Part shown: positions 37,024 to 45,631 of the stretch, in pieces
Layout of the letters: every line of letters starts with the position of its first letter
How positions within the stretch are numbered: position 1 is the stretch's first letter
Origin: Rufibacter tibetensis
Lineage (GTDB): Bacteria > Bacteroidota > Bacteroidia > Cytophagales > Hymenobacteraceae
Assembly: GCF_001310085.1 (NCBI RefSeq)
Contig: NZ_CP012643.1
Span: 589,001-653,000 of the forward strand
Length of the DNA: 64,000 nucleotides
Direction: 5' to 3'
Notes under the pieces: generated by a model
What the model was told of the DNA's origin: nothing
The model's input: the letters and a program-made list of their open reading frames with translations, nothing else
The model's database searches: none
Position numbers and translations under genes: made by a program

Positions 37024-38118
37024 TCAAGCAATACCCATTTTAGCCATAATCTTAGTGGCCGTTGCTAAACCACTGTACACAGCACCGTCCATGTAGCCGC
37101 CAAACACCGGCGAGGTTTCACTGCTAGACAGGTGCAATTTACCGTTCATCAGAGATTGCGCATAAACTGGGTGGCCGTTATTCTGGTGAGGCAATATGTT
37201 CTTCCCGTAGTCTGCGTAGGTATATTCTTCCTGCTGCCAGACCTTCTCTACATAGGACAGGTTGTTTTGGGCCTCTTTTCCTAAAAGCCGCACCAATTGG
37301 TTTATCACGGCGCGCTCTCTTTCCTCTTTAGAAAAGGTGGCTGCGGAGGAAGAAAGAAAACCCTTCAAAGCAAATCGAGTTTCTTCCAGGTTGGTGTGGT
37401 CATACATCTCCTGAATAAGACCAAAATGGCTGAACACGCTCCCAGAAAAGCCTTTCTCCCGCCAGAAGGGTCGTTCATACTCTACGGCAAACTTGATAGA
37501 CTCGCCCATCCAGGTATGGGTGTTCTCCAGGACAGACGTAAACTCCTTGGGCAGCGCAGGATTGATCTCAAGGCCTACACAAAGGAACGGCGGAATGGTT
37601 AGGACAAGATGACGACAAAGATGCTTTTCGCCCTTTTCCGTTGTCACTTCTATCTGGTCTTCCTGCTCCTTTATTTGGCTGACCGCACTGCCTAGCAGAA
37701 TTCTTTCTGTCCCGATTTTCTGTACCAAGGCTTCAATAAGGGTAGAGGCGCCTCCTGCTACTCTGCAGGAAGGAACCTCTGACGCTGGTATTTGAAAATA
37801 CTGAGGCGCTTCAGCGGGGTGCGTTTCAAAAACCCCAATCCCTTTCTGATATTGGTGGAAGATGGGCAACCCCAACTCCTGAAGCAATTGAACAAGGTAC
37901 GTGTGCTTATCGGCAAACCAGGTGGCCCCCATTTCTACGGGTGTATCATTCCCTTCGCCTTTCACCGTCAGGATTCTCCCCCCACATCTTTCCCTTGCCT
38001 CCAAAACCAATGCATGAATGCCTTTCTGTTTGAGGTAGTAGGCAGCCGCTAAACCGCTTAAGCCTGCCCCTACCACAATTACGTCCTGCCCTGTCTTTTC
38101 TGTTTTTTCCAAGCTCAC
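37024..38118 (-). CDS. flavin amine oxidase (monoamine oxidase-like)
   Basis: 364 residues from a GTG at 38118, directly after the upstream TAA (TAAGTG), with no in-frame ATG before the FAD motif. The N-terminus has the dinucleotide fold VIVVGAGLSGLAAAYYL, then EARERCGGRI and GATWFADKH. The C-terminus has GGYMDGAVYSGLATATKI, where FAD contacts usually lie. The overall length is short compared with about 450 residues for typical MAOs, but start and end motifs are intact. Its substrate is probably the amine made by the decarboxylase encoded immediately upstream, giving an aldehyde plus H2O2 and ammonia. That pairing is inference from adjacency. Confidence 0.88.
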   Translation of the reverse strand: MSLEKTEKTGQDVIVVGAGLSGLAAAYYLKQKGIHALVLEARERCGGRILTVKGEGNDTPVEMGATWFADKHTYLVQLLQELGLPIFHQYQKGIGVFETHPAEAPQYFQIPASEVPSCRVAGGASTLIEALVQKIGTERILLGSAVSQIKEQEDQIEVTTEKGEKHLCRHLVLTIPPFLCVGLEINPALPKEFTSVLENTHTWMGESIKFAVEYERPFWREKGFSGSVFSHFGLIQEMYDHTNLEETRFALKGFLSSSAATFSKEERERAVINQLVRLLGKEAQNNLSYVEKVWQQEEYTYADYGKNILPHQNNGHPVYAQSLMNGKLHLSSSETSPVFGGYMDGAVYSGLATATKIMAKMGIA

Positions 38119-39555
38119 TTATATTTCGCTGGCGACAAGGCTGGCTGCTTTCTCTTCTATGTTCTGGAGTAACTCTTCCAAATCCTGTTCAGAAGTAAGC
38201 GGGTTCATCAAGGACACTCGTAAGTAGCTTTGTCCATTCAGAATGGTTTGCACTACGTAAAAACGCCCCTCTTCCAGCACTAGTCTCCTGATTTCTTTGT
38301 TCAGGCTGCTCAAATCGCCTTCGGCCTTGTAGCGGAAGCATACAATATTGCATTGCGGCTCATAGGCCAGCTCAAAAGCTGGGTTTGCCTTGATCATAGA
38401 GGCAAAGGTGGTTCCCAAGCCATACAACTGCTCAATGTTCTCCCGGAACACCTCTTCCCCGTGGGTTCTGAAGATGGTGTACACATTCAGGACAGACATG
38501 GCTTTGGTGCATTCAAAGCTTCGTTTGCCGCCGTTGTACCACTCTTCCGTGTCCTGCTCGGTCCAGAGGTACTGAGCCCGCTGCGAAAAGATCTTATAGG
38601 CATCGCTACCCCGCTTGAAGATCAGGGCCGTTGACAAGGAAGGAGTCATCATCATTTTGTGGTAATCTACTACCACTGAGTCAGCTCTTTCTATTCCTTT
38701 GATCAGGTGCCTGTATTTTGGGGAGAAGGCCGCAGGTGCTCCGTGTGCTCCATCTATGTGAAACCAGAGTTGGTGCTTCTCGCTAAAATCAGCGATGGCT
38801 TCCAGATCATCATAAGATCCGGTCGAGGTGGTTCCGGCGCATCCTATAACCGCTATCACCTGCTTGCCCTGGGAGATTGCCTGCTGGTAATATTGCTCCA
38901 ACAGGTCGGTGCGTAACTGAAACTTCTCGTTGACCGGCACTTTAATGATGCCTTCAGAGCCAAGGCCCATGATTCTGGCGGCCCGGTCAATACAGTAATG
39001 TGCTTCTTCAGAAACCAGCACGGCCAGTTGCTGCCCATCTTTATACCCCGCATTCCAAATGTCTGTGGCCGCAGCTCTGGCGGCCAACAAAGCAGTTAGG
39101 TTACCCAAAGACCCGCCAGAAGTCACAAACCCAGATGCCTCTTGATCAAAGCCAAGTTTTTGCGCCAGGTACTCGGTCATGATTTTTTCCAGGGTATTGC
39201 CTACCATTCCCATCTCATAGACGCCCATGCCTTGGTTCAGGGTAGCCATCAAAGCCGATGAAAGAATGGTGATTGGCAAGGTAGGGGTAGTCTGGTGCCC
39301 CACGTACCGCTTGCGGTGTACCTGGATGGATTTGTCCATCACATCCTGAAAAAGAGCTAGCGGGTTGGTAGCAGGTTTAGTAAAATCCTCTTGCCAGTAG
39401 GCTAGCTGCTGGGCTGGCTCCTGCCAGGGAGTAACTTGTACGCTTTCCTTATCGGTGGTAGCTTCCGCCAGGTAATTGGCCAATAGTTCAATGAGCTCAT
39501 GCCCTTGTCTGCGGAATTCTTCGGCTGAGTATGCTTGATTCAGAGTATTATCCAT
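38119..39555 (-). CDS. PLP-dependent amino-acid decarboxylase (group II, aromatic/DABA decarboxylase family)
   Basis: 478 residues from the ATG at 39555; a GTG at 39561 would add two. Group II decarboxylase fold with TPTLPITILSSALMATLN, GFVTSGGSLGNLTALLAAR, VLVSEEAHYCIDRAARIMGL, VIGCAGTTSTGSYDDLEAI, the HIDGAHGAP Asp-Ala pair for PLP and the Schiff-base K300 in VDYHKMMMTPSLSTAL. The family decarboxylates aromatic amino acids, glutamate or 2,4-diaminobutyrate; the sequence alone does not choose. The stop abuts the amine oxidase GTG, so translation is coupled. Confidence 0.9.
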   Translation of the reverse strand: MDNTLNQAYSAEEFRRQGHELIELLANYLAEATTDKESVQVTPWQEPAQQLAYWQEDFTKPATNPLALFQDVMDKSIQVHRKRYVGHQTTPTLPITILSSALMATLNQGMGVYEMGMVGNTLEKIMTEYLAQKLGFDQEASGFVTSGGSLGNLTALLAARAAATDIWNAGYKDGQQLAVLVSEEAHYCIDRAARIMGLGSEGIIKVPVNEKFQLRTDLLEQYYQQAISQGKQVIAVIGCAGTTSTGSYDDLEAIADFSEKHQLWFHIDGAHGAPAAFSPKYRHLIKGIERADSVVVDYHKMMMTPSLSTALIFKRGSDAYKIFSQRAQYLWTEQDTEEWYNGGKRSFECTKAMSVLNVYTIFRTHGEEVFRENIEQLYGLGTTFASMIKANPAFELAYEPQCNIVCFRYKAEGDLSSLNKEIRRLVLEEGRFYVVQTILNGQSYLRVSLMNPLTSEQDLEELLQNIEEKAASLVASEI

Positions 39556-39812
39556 CTGCACGTTTTCGGTTCATTTTTACAAAGGTCGGGGTCATTGACA
39601 CAGAAATCAAAAGAAATCATTACGCTTTTATGCCCACTTTGTGACAACAGAACTTACGCATCATTCGTCCCCAATATCTGCAATACTGTTTTGATTCTTT
39701 TAAAGAAAGGATTTTATGGCTATAATTATAGAATAGAGTAGTAACGGAATTGCAGCTGTTACCCTAACCTGTTAAACCCAAACTGTCCCTTTAGAACTCA
39801 TATCCGCTTTTT

Positions 39813-40187
39813 ATGAAAATCAGAATACTAGGCAACTCCCTGCGCTTTCGGTTAAGACAACCTGAGGTCAGCTCTTTTAGGCAAACCGGAGTAGTAACGG
39901 AAGTCACCCAATTTGGGCCTGAGCCCTCCCAAAAACTTTCTTTCATTTTGGCTGTTTCTTCTGACCCAGAGCTTTCCGTTAGTTTTGAGGCTGGTACCAC
40001 CACCGTTCATGTGCCAAAGCAATTAGCGGAGGAATGGACCAGCACTGATCAAGTGGGGTTTGATGGAACAGTAAACACGGGCCAAGGCCAAAAGATAGAG
40101 GTGCTGGTGGAAAAAGACTTTGTCTGTTTAGACCGACCGGAAGAAGAGCAGATAGGAGCGTATCCAAACCCCAATGCTATTTGCTAG
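39813..40187 (+). CDS. small DUF7009-like protein linked to MobA
   Basis: 124 residues, soluble, beta-rich, without a signal peptide. It opens MKIRILGNSLRFRLRQPEV and has VTEVTQFGPEPSQKLSFIL and GTTTVHVPKQLAEEW. Proteins of this short type, named DUF7009 in recent annotation (from memory), are found upstream of molybdenum-cofactor nucleotidyltransferases in Bacteroidetes, and here the MobA-like gene begins 18 bases later. Function unknown; a role in Moco handling is inferred only from this pairing. Confidence 0.75.
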   Translation: MKIRILGNSLRFRLRQPEVSSFRQTGVVTEVTQFGPEPSQKLSFILAVSSDPELSVSFEAGTTTVHVPKQLAEEWTSTDQVGFDGTVNTGQGQKIEVLVEKDFVCLDRPEEEQIGAYPNPNAIC

Positions 40188-40205
40188 AACCAGAAGTAAA
40201 CGACT

Positions 40206-41354
40206 TTGAAAGACCATAAGAAACATAGCGCCATTACCCGACCAGCTTACGGAAACTTCAACCGGCAAGAGTGGGCTATACTGGGCACTACCTGCAATAC
40301 CATCAAAGCCTTAGCTGACGCAATCATCAGTGCTTTATCTCCGCAATACAAATGTGGCTACGTAGATGCCCACCATGCTAACAACCAGGAGAAAGCTGTT
40401 TTGCCGAGTCGTTTGGGAGCTGGGGCTTCTATGGAGTACACCGATCAGATTGCGTACCAGCAGTTTCATTACCAAAAGCCGCTGAACACCTTCCAGTTCC
40501 GGCAGCTGTTTTCAGACATGGATGCAGTTCTGGTAAACGGGAATCACCAGGAGGCGAAGGCGCAGGTGATCGTGATAGATGAAAACAAAAAAGCCTCTTT
40601 GCAAAAACGGCTGCCTCAACTCACCAATGTGCAGTTGATTTTACTTTCTGATTCTGCTGGTGCAGTATTTGATTTTGTGCAGGAAGCGATTCCTGCATGG
40701 CAGGACATACCCATGTTTCGTTTAAGGGAAGAAGACAAAATCACTGCCTTTTTTCAAAAACAGCTTCAAAACGCGAAGCCAGTCCTGAACGGGTTGGTAC
40801 TGGCCGGCGGGCAGAGTTTGCGGATGGGGCAAGACAAAGGAGCCATTGCCTGGCACGGCAAAGAGCAGCGGTATTATGCCGCTGACCTGTTGCAAAGCTA
40901 TTGCAAGGAGGTATTCATTTCCTGCCGGGCAGAGCAGCAACCTTCGTTAGAGGAAAACTACCAGTCCCTTCCCGACACTTTCACCGGTTTAGGTCCTTAT
41001 GGGGCCATCCTTTCTGCCTTTCGGGAAAAGCCAGATGCAGCCTGGTTGGTGGTAGCCTGTGACCTTCCGCTATTGGATGCTACCACCCTCCAGTACCTGG
41101 TAGAGAACAGAGCGACTTCTGCCCTTGCTACCACATTTGAAAGCCCGCACGATGGTTTTCCTGAACCTTTAATCACTATCTGGGAGCCGAAGAGCTACCC
41201 GGTTTTGCTCTCATTCCTGGCACAAGGGTATACCTGCCCCAGAAAGGTGTTGCGAAACAGTGATATTCACCTTCTAAAGCCCCTCAACCCAGATGCACTC
41301 CTAAACGTGAACACCCCTGAAGAATTAGCCGAAGTAAAGCAAAAGATGAAGTAA
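40206..41354 (+). CDS. MobA-like molybdenum cofactor nucleotidyltransferase with degenerate MobB-like N-domain
   Basis: 382 residues. The frame begins at TTG 40206, 18 bases after the DUF7009-like gene; the first ATG (codon 76) would cut the N-domain. The C-terminal part (about 195-382) is a clear NTP-transferase: LNGLVLAGGQSLRMGQDKG with the GG/R/D/K signature, FTGLGPYGAILSAF and WLVVACDLPLLD. It should join GMP or CMP to molybdopterin. The N-terminal 190 residues resemble MobB in layout, but the P-loop reads GTTCNTIK rather than GxxxxGKT, and DAHHAN stands for the usual KHxxH region. The N-domain may therefore bind the cofactor or a partner without GTP hydrolysis. This is inference. Confidence 0.85.
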   Translation: MKDHKKHSAITRPAYGNFNRQEWAILGTTCNTIKALADAIISALSPQYKCGYVDAHHANNQEKAVLPSRLGAGASMEYTDQIAYQQFHYQKPLNTFQFRQLFSDMDAVLVNGNHQEAKAQVIVIDENKKASLQKRLPQLTNVQLILLSDSAGAVFDFVQEAIPAWQDIPMFRLREEDKITAFFQKQLQNAKPVLNGLVLAGGQSLRMGQDKGAIAWHGKEQRYYAADLLQSYCKEVFISCRAEQQPSLEENYQSLPDTFTGLGPYGAILSAFREKPDAAWLVVACDLPLLDATTLQYLVENRATSALATTFESPHDGFPEPLITIWEPKSYPVLLSFLAQGYTCPRKVLRNSDIHLLKPLNPDALLNVNTPEELAEVKQKMK

Positions 41355-41378
41355 AGAAACTTTCTAGCATACAGTAGA

Positions 41379-41435
41379 AATCAGATGCCCCGGTGAAAGC
41401 ACTTATTGTAAGTGCTTTCACCGGGGCATCTGATT
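41379..41435. terminator. 27-bp perfect bidirectional terminator
   Basis: A 27-bp perfect stem (41379-41405 with 41409-41435) around a three-base loop TTG, between the convergent mobA-like and GH2 genes. It is unusually long and stable; arms start AATCAG and end CTGATT, with only a short T-run. Confidence 0.9.
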
Positions 41436-41502
41436 AGTAGCTCATTTCTTGAAATGGTTGAATTTCTTTGCTGAAATCAAACCCATCTACTCTGCACTAG
41501 CA

Positions 41503-43929
41503 TTAGCGGGTGGCTTTCAATTTCACCTGGCCGGTCTGCAAGCCCTTCCCTTTCACGGACAGTTCAATGTCCCCCACTTGATCAGTTGACTGCACCAGCA
41601 CTACCAGTTTTCCGCTGAACAGCTTCATGGTTGGCAAATGGAACTGCTCCAGCGAGGTTGGGTCTCCGTTACAAGCCGCCCGATAATTTCCTTTGCCTTT
41701 CACATTAAAGGAAAGCTGGTTTGTGGCCGTTGGGCAAAGGTTCCCGTCTTTGTCTACCACCGACACAGTTACAAAAGAAAGGTCTTTCCCGTCAGCAGAT
41801 ATTTCCGTCCGGTCTGGTTGCAGCACGATCTTGTGGGGTTTACCGGCGGTCTTCACTTCCCTTTCCGCTACGGGCTTGCCGTCTTTCCCGAAAGCAACTA
41901 CTTTCACTGTGCCGGGCTCGTACTTCACGTCCATCCACATGAGGCGGTACCGGTTTTGCGGGGTGCCGGCGTGTTTCTTCTGAATGCCCATGCTTTTTCC
42001 GTTCACAAACAGCTCGGCACTGTCATAGTTCGTGTACACGAACACCGGCGTGGTCTGCCCTTCCCGGCCCTCCCAGTTCCAGTGCGGTAAAATGTGCAGT
42101 GTCTCTTCTTTGATGTTCCAGCGACTGCGGTAAAGGTAAAAACGGTCTTTCGGCAAACCAGCCAAATCGTTGATCCCAAAGTACGAGCTGCGCGACGGCC
42201 ATTTGTCGTCATACGGGGTAGGCTCGCCCAAATAGTCAAAACCAGTCCACACAAACTCCCCAATTACCCAAGGCTTGTCGTCCTGCAGCACGAAGTCATC
42301 ATCTGGCAGGTTAGACCAGCTGCAGTACTCCAAGTCATAGGAGGAGCTCTGAAAATCCGGGTACTGCTTCTCTACTGCCTTCTCTACCGGGAATTTGTAG
42401 ATACCACGGGAGCTCACGGTAGAAGCTGTCTCGGAACCCAGGATGAACCCTTGCGGGAAGGCTTTGTACGCTTCCTCATACAAATGCACCCGGTAGTTCA
42501 GGCCCGGAATGTCTAAAAGAGCCCCAAAACCGGAAGCCATGGTAGCTTTCACCTGGTCCATGCCCACAGTCACCGGACGGGTTGGATCTTCCCGATGGAA
42601 GATGTCTTGTAGCAGTTTCGCGCGTTTCACCCCTTCCGCTCCCCATTGGTCAGGCACCTCGTTCCCGGAGCTCCACATCACAATGGACGGATGGTTGCGA
42701 GTGGCGTGCACCAGGTTCACGATGTCTTTCTCGGCGTATTCTTCAAAGAAGCGGTTATAGCCATTCTTTACTTTTGGTTTTGCCCATTCATCAAAGCTTT
42801 CGGCCAGGAACATGAAACCCATCTCATCTGCTAATTCCAATTGCTCTATGGAGGGCATGTTGTGCGAACTCCGGATGGCGTCGCAGCCCATGTCTTTCAG
42901 GATCTGCAGTTGGCGGCGCAGGGCGGCTTTGTTCACCGCGGCACCTAAGGGACCCAGGTCATGGTGCAGGCAGACGCCTTTGAACTTGCGCACCTTCCCG
43001 TTCAGGCTGAACCCAACGGTTGGTTTGTAGCTGATCTCCCGTATCCCGAAGCGGGTGGTCACCTCGTCTTTGAGCACATTGCCCGCAAATAGTTTGGTAA
43101 CTGCCGTATACAGGTAAGGGGTCTCGGGGCTCCACAGTTGAGGGTTGGCTACGGCCAGGTTCTGCTCAAATTGGTTTCCGAAGAGTTTTCCGATACTGTC
43201 AGTGGCTACGGTATTGCCTTTAGCATCCAGCACTTGGGTAACCATGCGAACATTTTTACCAGCTACCTTGGTTTTGACGTTCACTTTGGCCAAATCGGCG
43301 GAGATATAAGGAGTGGTGACAAACGTGCCCCACTGGTCAATGCTTTCGGGGTTCTTCACAATGACCTGCACCTTGCGGTACAAGCCCGCCCCCGGGTACC
43401 AGCGCGAGGACTGTCCTTGGTTGCTCAGGTGAACAGCCAGGGTGTTTTGCTTTCCTTCCTGTACCTGATTCGTGATATCAAAGTAGAAGTAGCTGTACCC
43501 GTAGGCCCACTCCCCCACTTTCTGCCCGTTCAGGAACACCTTGGGCTCACTCATAGCCCCTTCAAAGACAATCAGTACTTTCTGGCCTTTTTTGTAATTA
43601 GGCAAGGTAAACTCATTCCGGTACCAGGCTTCTCCTATGTAGGGCAGCGCGCCAGTACGGCCGGTTTTCTCAGAGGGTACTTTCTCCCCGTTCTGCTCAA
43701 TGGCTACAACCTGCTTGTCTACCTCCTTGTCAAAAGGACCATAAATGGCCCAATCATGCGGCACTGTTACTTTCTGCCAACCTTTGTCATTGAAGTTGAC
43801 CTTATAAGCCTGCTCATTTTTTCCCTTTTTAAACTTCCAGTTATCTGTCAGTTCCGTAACCACCCGTACCTGCGCCCAGGAAACCTGCGAAACCAACAAT
43901 AGCAAAAAAACTAAACTCCTGTTTATCAT
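41503..43929 (-). CDS. GH2 beta-galactosidase (with DUF4982-type C-terminus)
   Basis: 808 residues. Signal peptide about 1-20 (SLVFLLLLVSQVSWAQ), so exported to the periplasm. The sugar-binding domain (about 25-190) has HDWAIYGPFD and GEAWYRNEFTLP. An immunoglobulin-like domain precedes the catalytic TIM barrel with LHHDLGPLGAAVNKAALRRQ, the acid/base E424 in SSGNEVPDQW and the nucleophile E558 in GEFVWTGFDYLGEP. Both catalytic residues are present. A DUF4982-like domain and a further Ig-like domain end the protein. The GH53 gene lies 228 bases upstream on the same strand, so both may act on galactans or galactosides. Confidence 0.92.
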   Translation of the reverse strand: MINRSLVFLLLLVSQVSWAQVRVVTELTDNWKFKKGKNEQAYKVNFNDKGWQKVTVPHDWAIYGPFDKEVDKQVVAIEQNGEKVPSEKTGRTGALPYIGEAWYRNEFTLPNYKKGQKVLIVFEGAMSEPKVFLNGQKVGEWAYGYSYFYFDITNQVQEGKQNTLAVHLSNQGQSSRWYPGAGLYRKVQVIVKNPESIDQWGTFVTTPYISADLAKVNVKTKVAGKNVRMVTQVLDAKGNTVATDSIGKLFGNQFEQNLAVANPQLWSPETPYLYTAVTKLFAGNVLKDEVTTRFGIREISYKPTVGFSLNGKVRKFKGVCLHHDLGPLGAAVNKAALRRQLQILKDMGCDAIRSSHNMPSIEQLELADEMGFMFLAESFDEWAKPKVKNGYNRFFEEYAEKDIVNLVHATRNHPSIVMWSSGNEVPDQWGAEGVKRAKLLQDIFHREDPTRPVTVGMDQVKATMASGFGALLDIPGLNYRVHLYEEAYKAFPQGFILGSETASTVSSRGIYKFPVEKAVEKQYPDFQSSSYDLEYCSWSNLPDDDFVLQDDKPWVIGEFVWTGFDYLGEPTPYDDKWPSRSSYFGINDLAGLPKDRFYLYRSRWNIKEETLHILPHWNWEGREGQTTPVFVYTNYDSAELFVNGKSMGIQKKHAGTPQNRYRLMWMDVKYEPGTVKVVAFGKDGKPVAEREVKTAGKPHKIVLQPDRTEISADGKDLSFVTVSVVDKDGNLCPTATNQLSFNVKGKGNYRAACNGDPTSLEQFHLPTMKLFSGKLVVLVQSTDQVGDIELSVKGKGLQTGQVKLKATR

Positions 43930-44156
43930 CTCTTTTTATAATGTAAGCCAATAAAATTTACTGTATGGCTGTATCTGCCACTTAATTGAATTTGGATGCC
44001 CAGCTTTTCGCTAAAGCATAGTAGTTCTAAAGACTGCTTGATTTCACCCTCTAAAGTAAGCGTGAAAACATTGAAATTAGTATGCAGAGATCACTTTCTG
44101 ATGAGAAGGAAATTAGTTTGCCTATCCTTTTCTTTTGCCTTTATTGCCGACAAAAC

Positions 44157-45197
44157 TTATTTGACCAGAAAGGCATCCATTGCTTTGGTGGGCTTGCCAT
44201 CATCTCCCCAGGCGCTAAGCGGGTACTTGCTCCAACTTCTGGCTCCTTGTGGCTCCCAGTAGATTACGCCCAGCCCTTTGCCGTTTGGTACTGCTTTTAC
44301 TTTCTCCTGAACGGCCACCAGCATGTCATAGGTGTTCTGAGGCTTAGTGTCTTCTCCGCCTACCTCTACCACCATCACTTCCTTGTTGTACCTGGAAGCC
44401 ATATCATTCAGGTTGTGTTCCAGATCATCAATGGAAAGGGTATAGTCTGGTTTTCCCGTCAACCAATAAGGATAATAGGATAGCTCGATTACATCGTATT
44501 TGGCACCATGCGCTTGTGCGTTATCGAACCAGGTTCTAAACCGCTTATTGTTGTTGCCCTGGTCTACGTGCAGGATAACTTTAGAGGTGGGGCTTACGGC
44601 TTTGATGGCATCATATCCTCGGTTTATGAGTTGGGCCAGTTGCGACCAGTTAGCAACGCTTCCTTCGGGGTAGATCATTCCTCCGGGCGTTTTGTTCCCC
44701 ACCTGCACCCATTCGGGTGTGACTCCGGCTTTCTTCAGGTCGGTCATCACATCATAGGTGTAGTCATAGACATCTTTCAGCAACTGCGGGAAATCATGGC
44801 CTTCCCAGGCGGCAGGCTTCTTCTGTTTTCCGGGTTCTGCCCAACTGTCACTGTAGTGGAAATTGATCATGACCCGCATGCCCCATTTCTGCGCCCGTAC
44901 TGCCATGGCCACGGTTTCCTTTTTGCTGTTATACCCGCTGGCCCGATCATCGGAGGGGTTCACCCAGGTTCTCAGCCGGATGGTGTTGATGCCATGGTCT
45001 TTCAGGATTTTGAAACAATCCTGCTCCTTGCCATTGTCTCCGTAGAACTTGTACCCCGTTGCTTCCATCTGCTGCAACCAGCCAATGTCTGCCCCTTTAG
45101 CAAACCCTCTGCTCTTCTTCATATCTGGCTGTATCACACTGCATCCGCAGGAAATCATGATCAGCAAGAGCCACAGACACGTTGATGCTTTCTTCAT
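44157..45197 (-). CDS. GH53 arabinogalactan endo-beta-1,4-galactanase, catalytic acid/base Glu replaced by Lys
   Basis: 346 residues, lipoprotein-type leader (SCGCSVIQ). GH53 features: FAKGADIGWLQQMEATGYKF, GINTIRLRTWVNP, MRVMINFHYSDSWAEPGKQ and the nucleophile E278 in VMVVEVGGEDT, followed by GVIYWEPQGA. The acid/base motif that normally reads QVGNE is QVGNK here: codon AAA at plus-strand 44691-44693 gives K169, one G-to-A change from GAA. As written it should lose normal endo-galactanase activity. It could be a binding protein, a decayed gene, or a sequencing error. Neighbour GH2 suggests a galactan role. Confidence 0.9.
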   Translation of the reverse strand: MKKASTCLWLLLIMISCGCSVIQPDMKKSRGFAKGADIGWLQQMEATGYKFYGDNGKEQDCFKILKDHGINTIRLRTWVNPSDDRASGYNSKKETVAMAVRAQKWGMRVMINFHYSDSWAEPGKQKKPAAWEGHDFPQLLKDVYDYTYDVMTDLKKAGVTPEWVQVGNKTPGGMIYPEGSVANWSQLAQLINRGYDAIKAVSPTSKVILHVDQGNNNKRFRTWFDNAQAHGAKYDVIELSYYPYWLTGKPDYTLSIDDLEHNLNDMASRYNKEVMVVEVGGEDTKPQNTYDMLVAVQEKVKAVPNGKGLGVIYWEPQGARSWSKYPLSAWGDDGKPTKAMDAFLVK

Positions 45198-45631
45198 TAT
45201 CTATCCTTTTGTAAAATTTAGCTTCAGTCGTACAAAGTACAATAGAAAGCTTTTCCAAGCTGAAAGTACTATGGTTTTGTTTTATATCGCTCACCCTCTT
45301 CCATTACACATTACCAGTGATAGGGAACATGTTGGGGTGGGACTGGGTATACGTTATGCCTCTTTAAAGGACAGGTAAGATAAACTGTCCCAAACTGAGT
45401 AGGTCTTGCCACCGTATGTCTTCAGCAGGTGGTTGTTTTAAAGATGTATTCCTCTAAAAAAAGCCTTCCAGAAGAACTCAGGCAAAAGGATTATTAAGCG
45501 CTTACTAGAGACTACTGGTATAGCCAGGTAAACCATGTCATGAGTGAACTCAATACTGAAGTACCTTTGTTTGTCCAGTACCCACCAATACCAGTGGGCA
45601 GTGAGGCTAAATTTACAGAAGAAAAGAAAGA
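45198..45631. other. intergenic region between divergent GH53 and GAF genes
   Basis: No coding frame or RNA recognised in about 430 bases. The region should contain both divergent promoters, but no box with good spacing was found. Confidence 0.4.

Noticed and set aside
43138-43902. 254-codon plus-strand frame
   Set aside because: Antisense shadow of the GH2 gene, no recognised domain.
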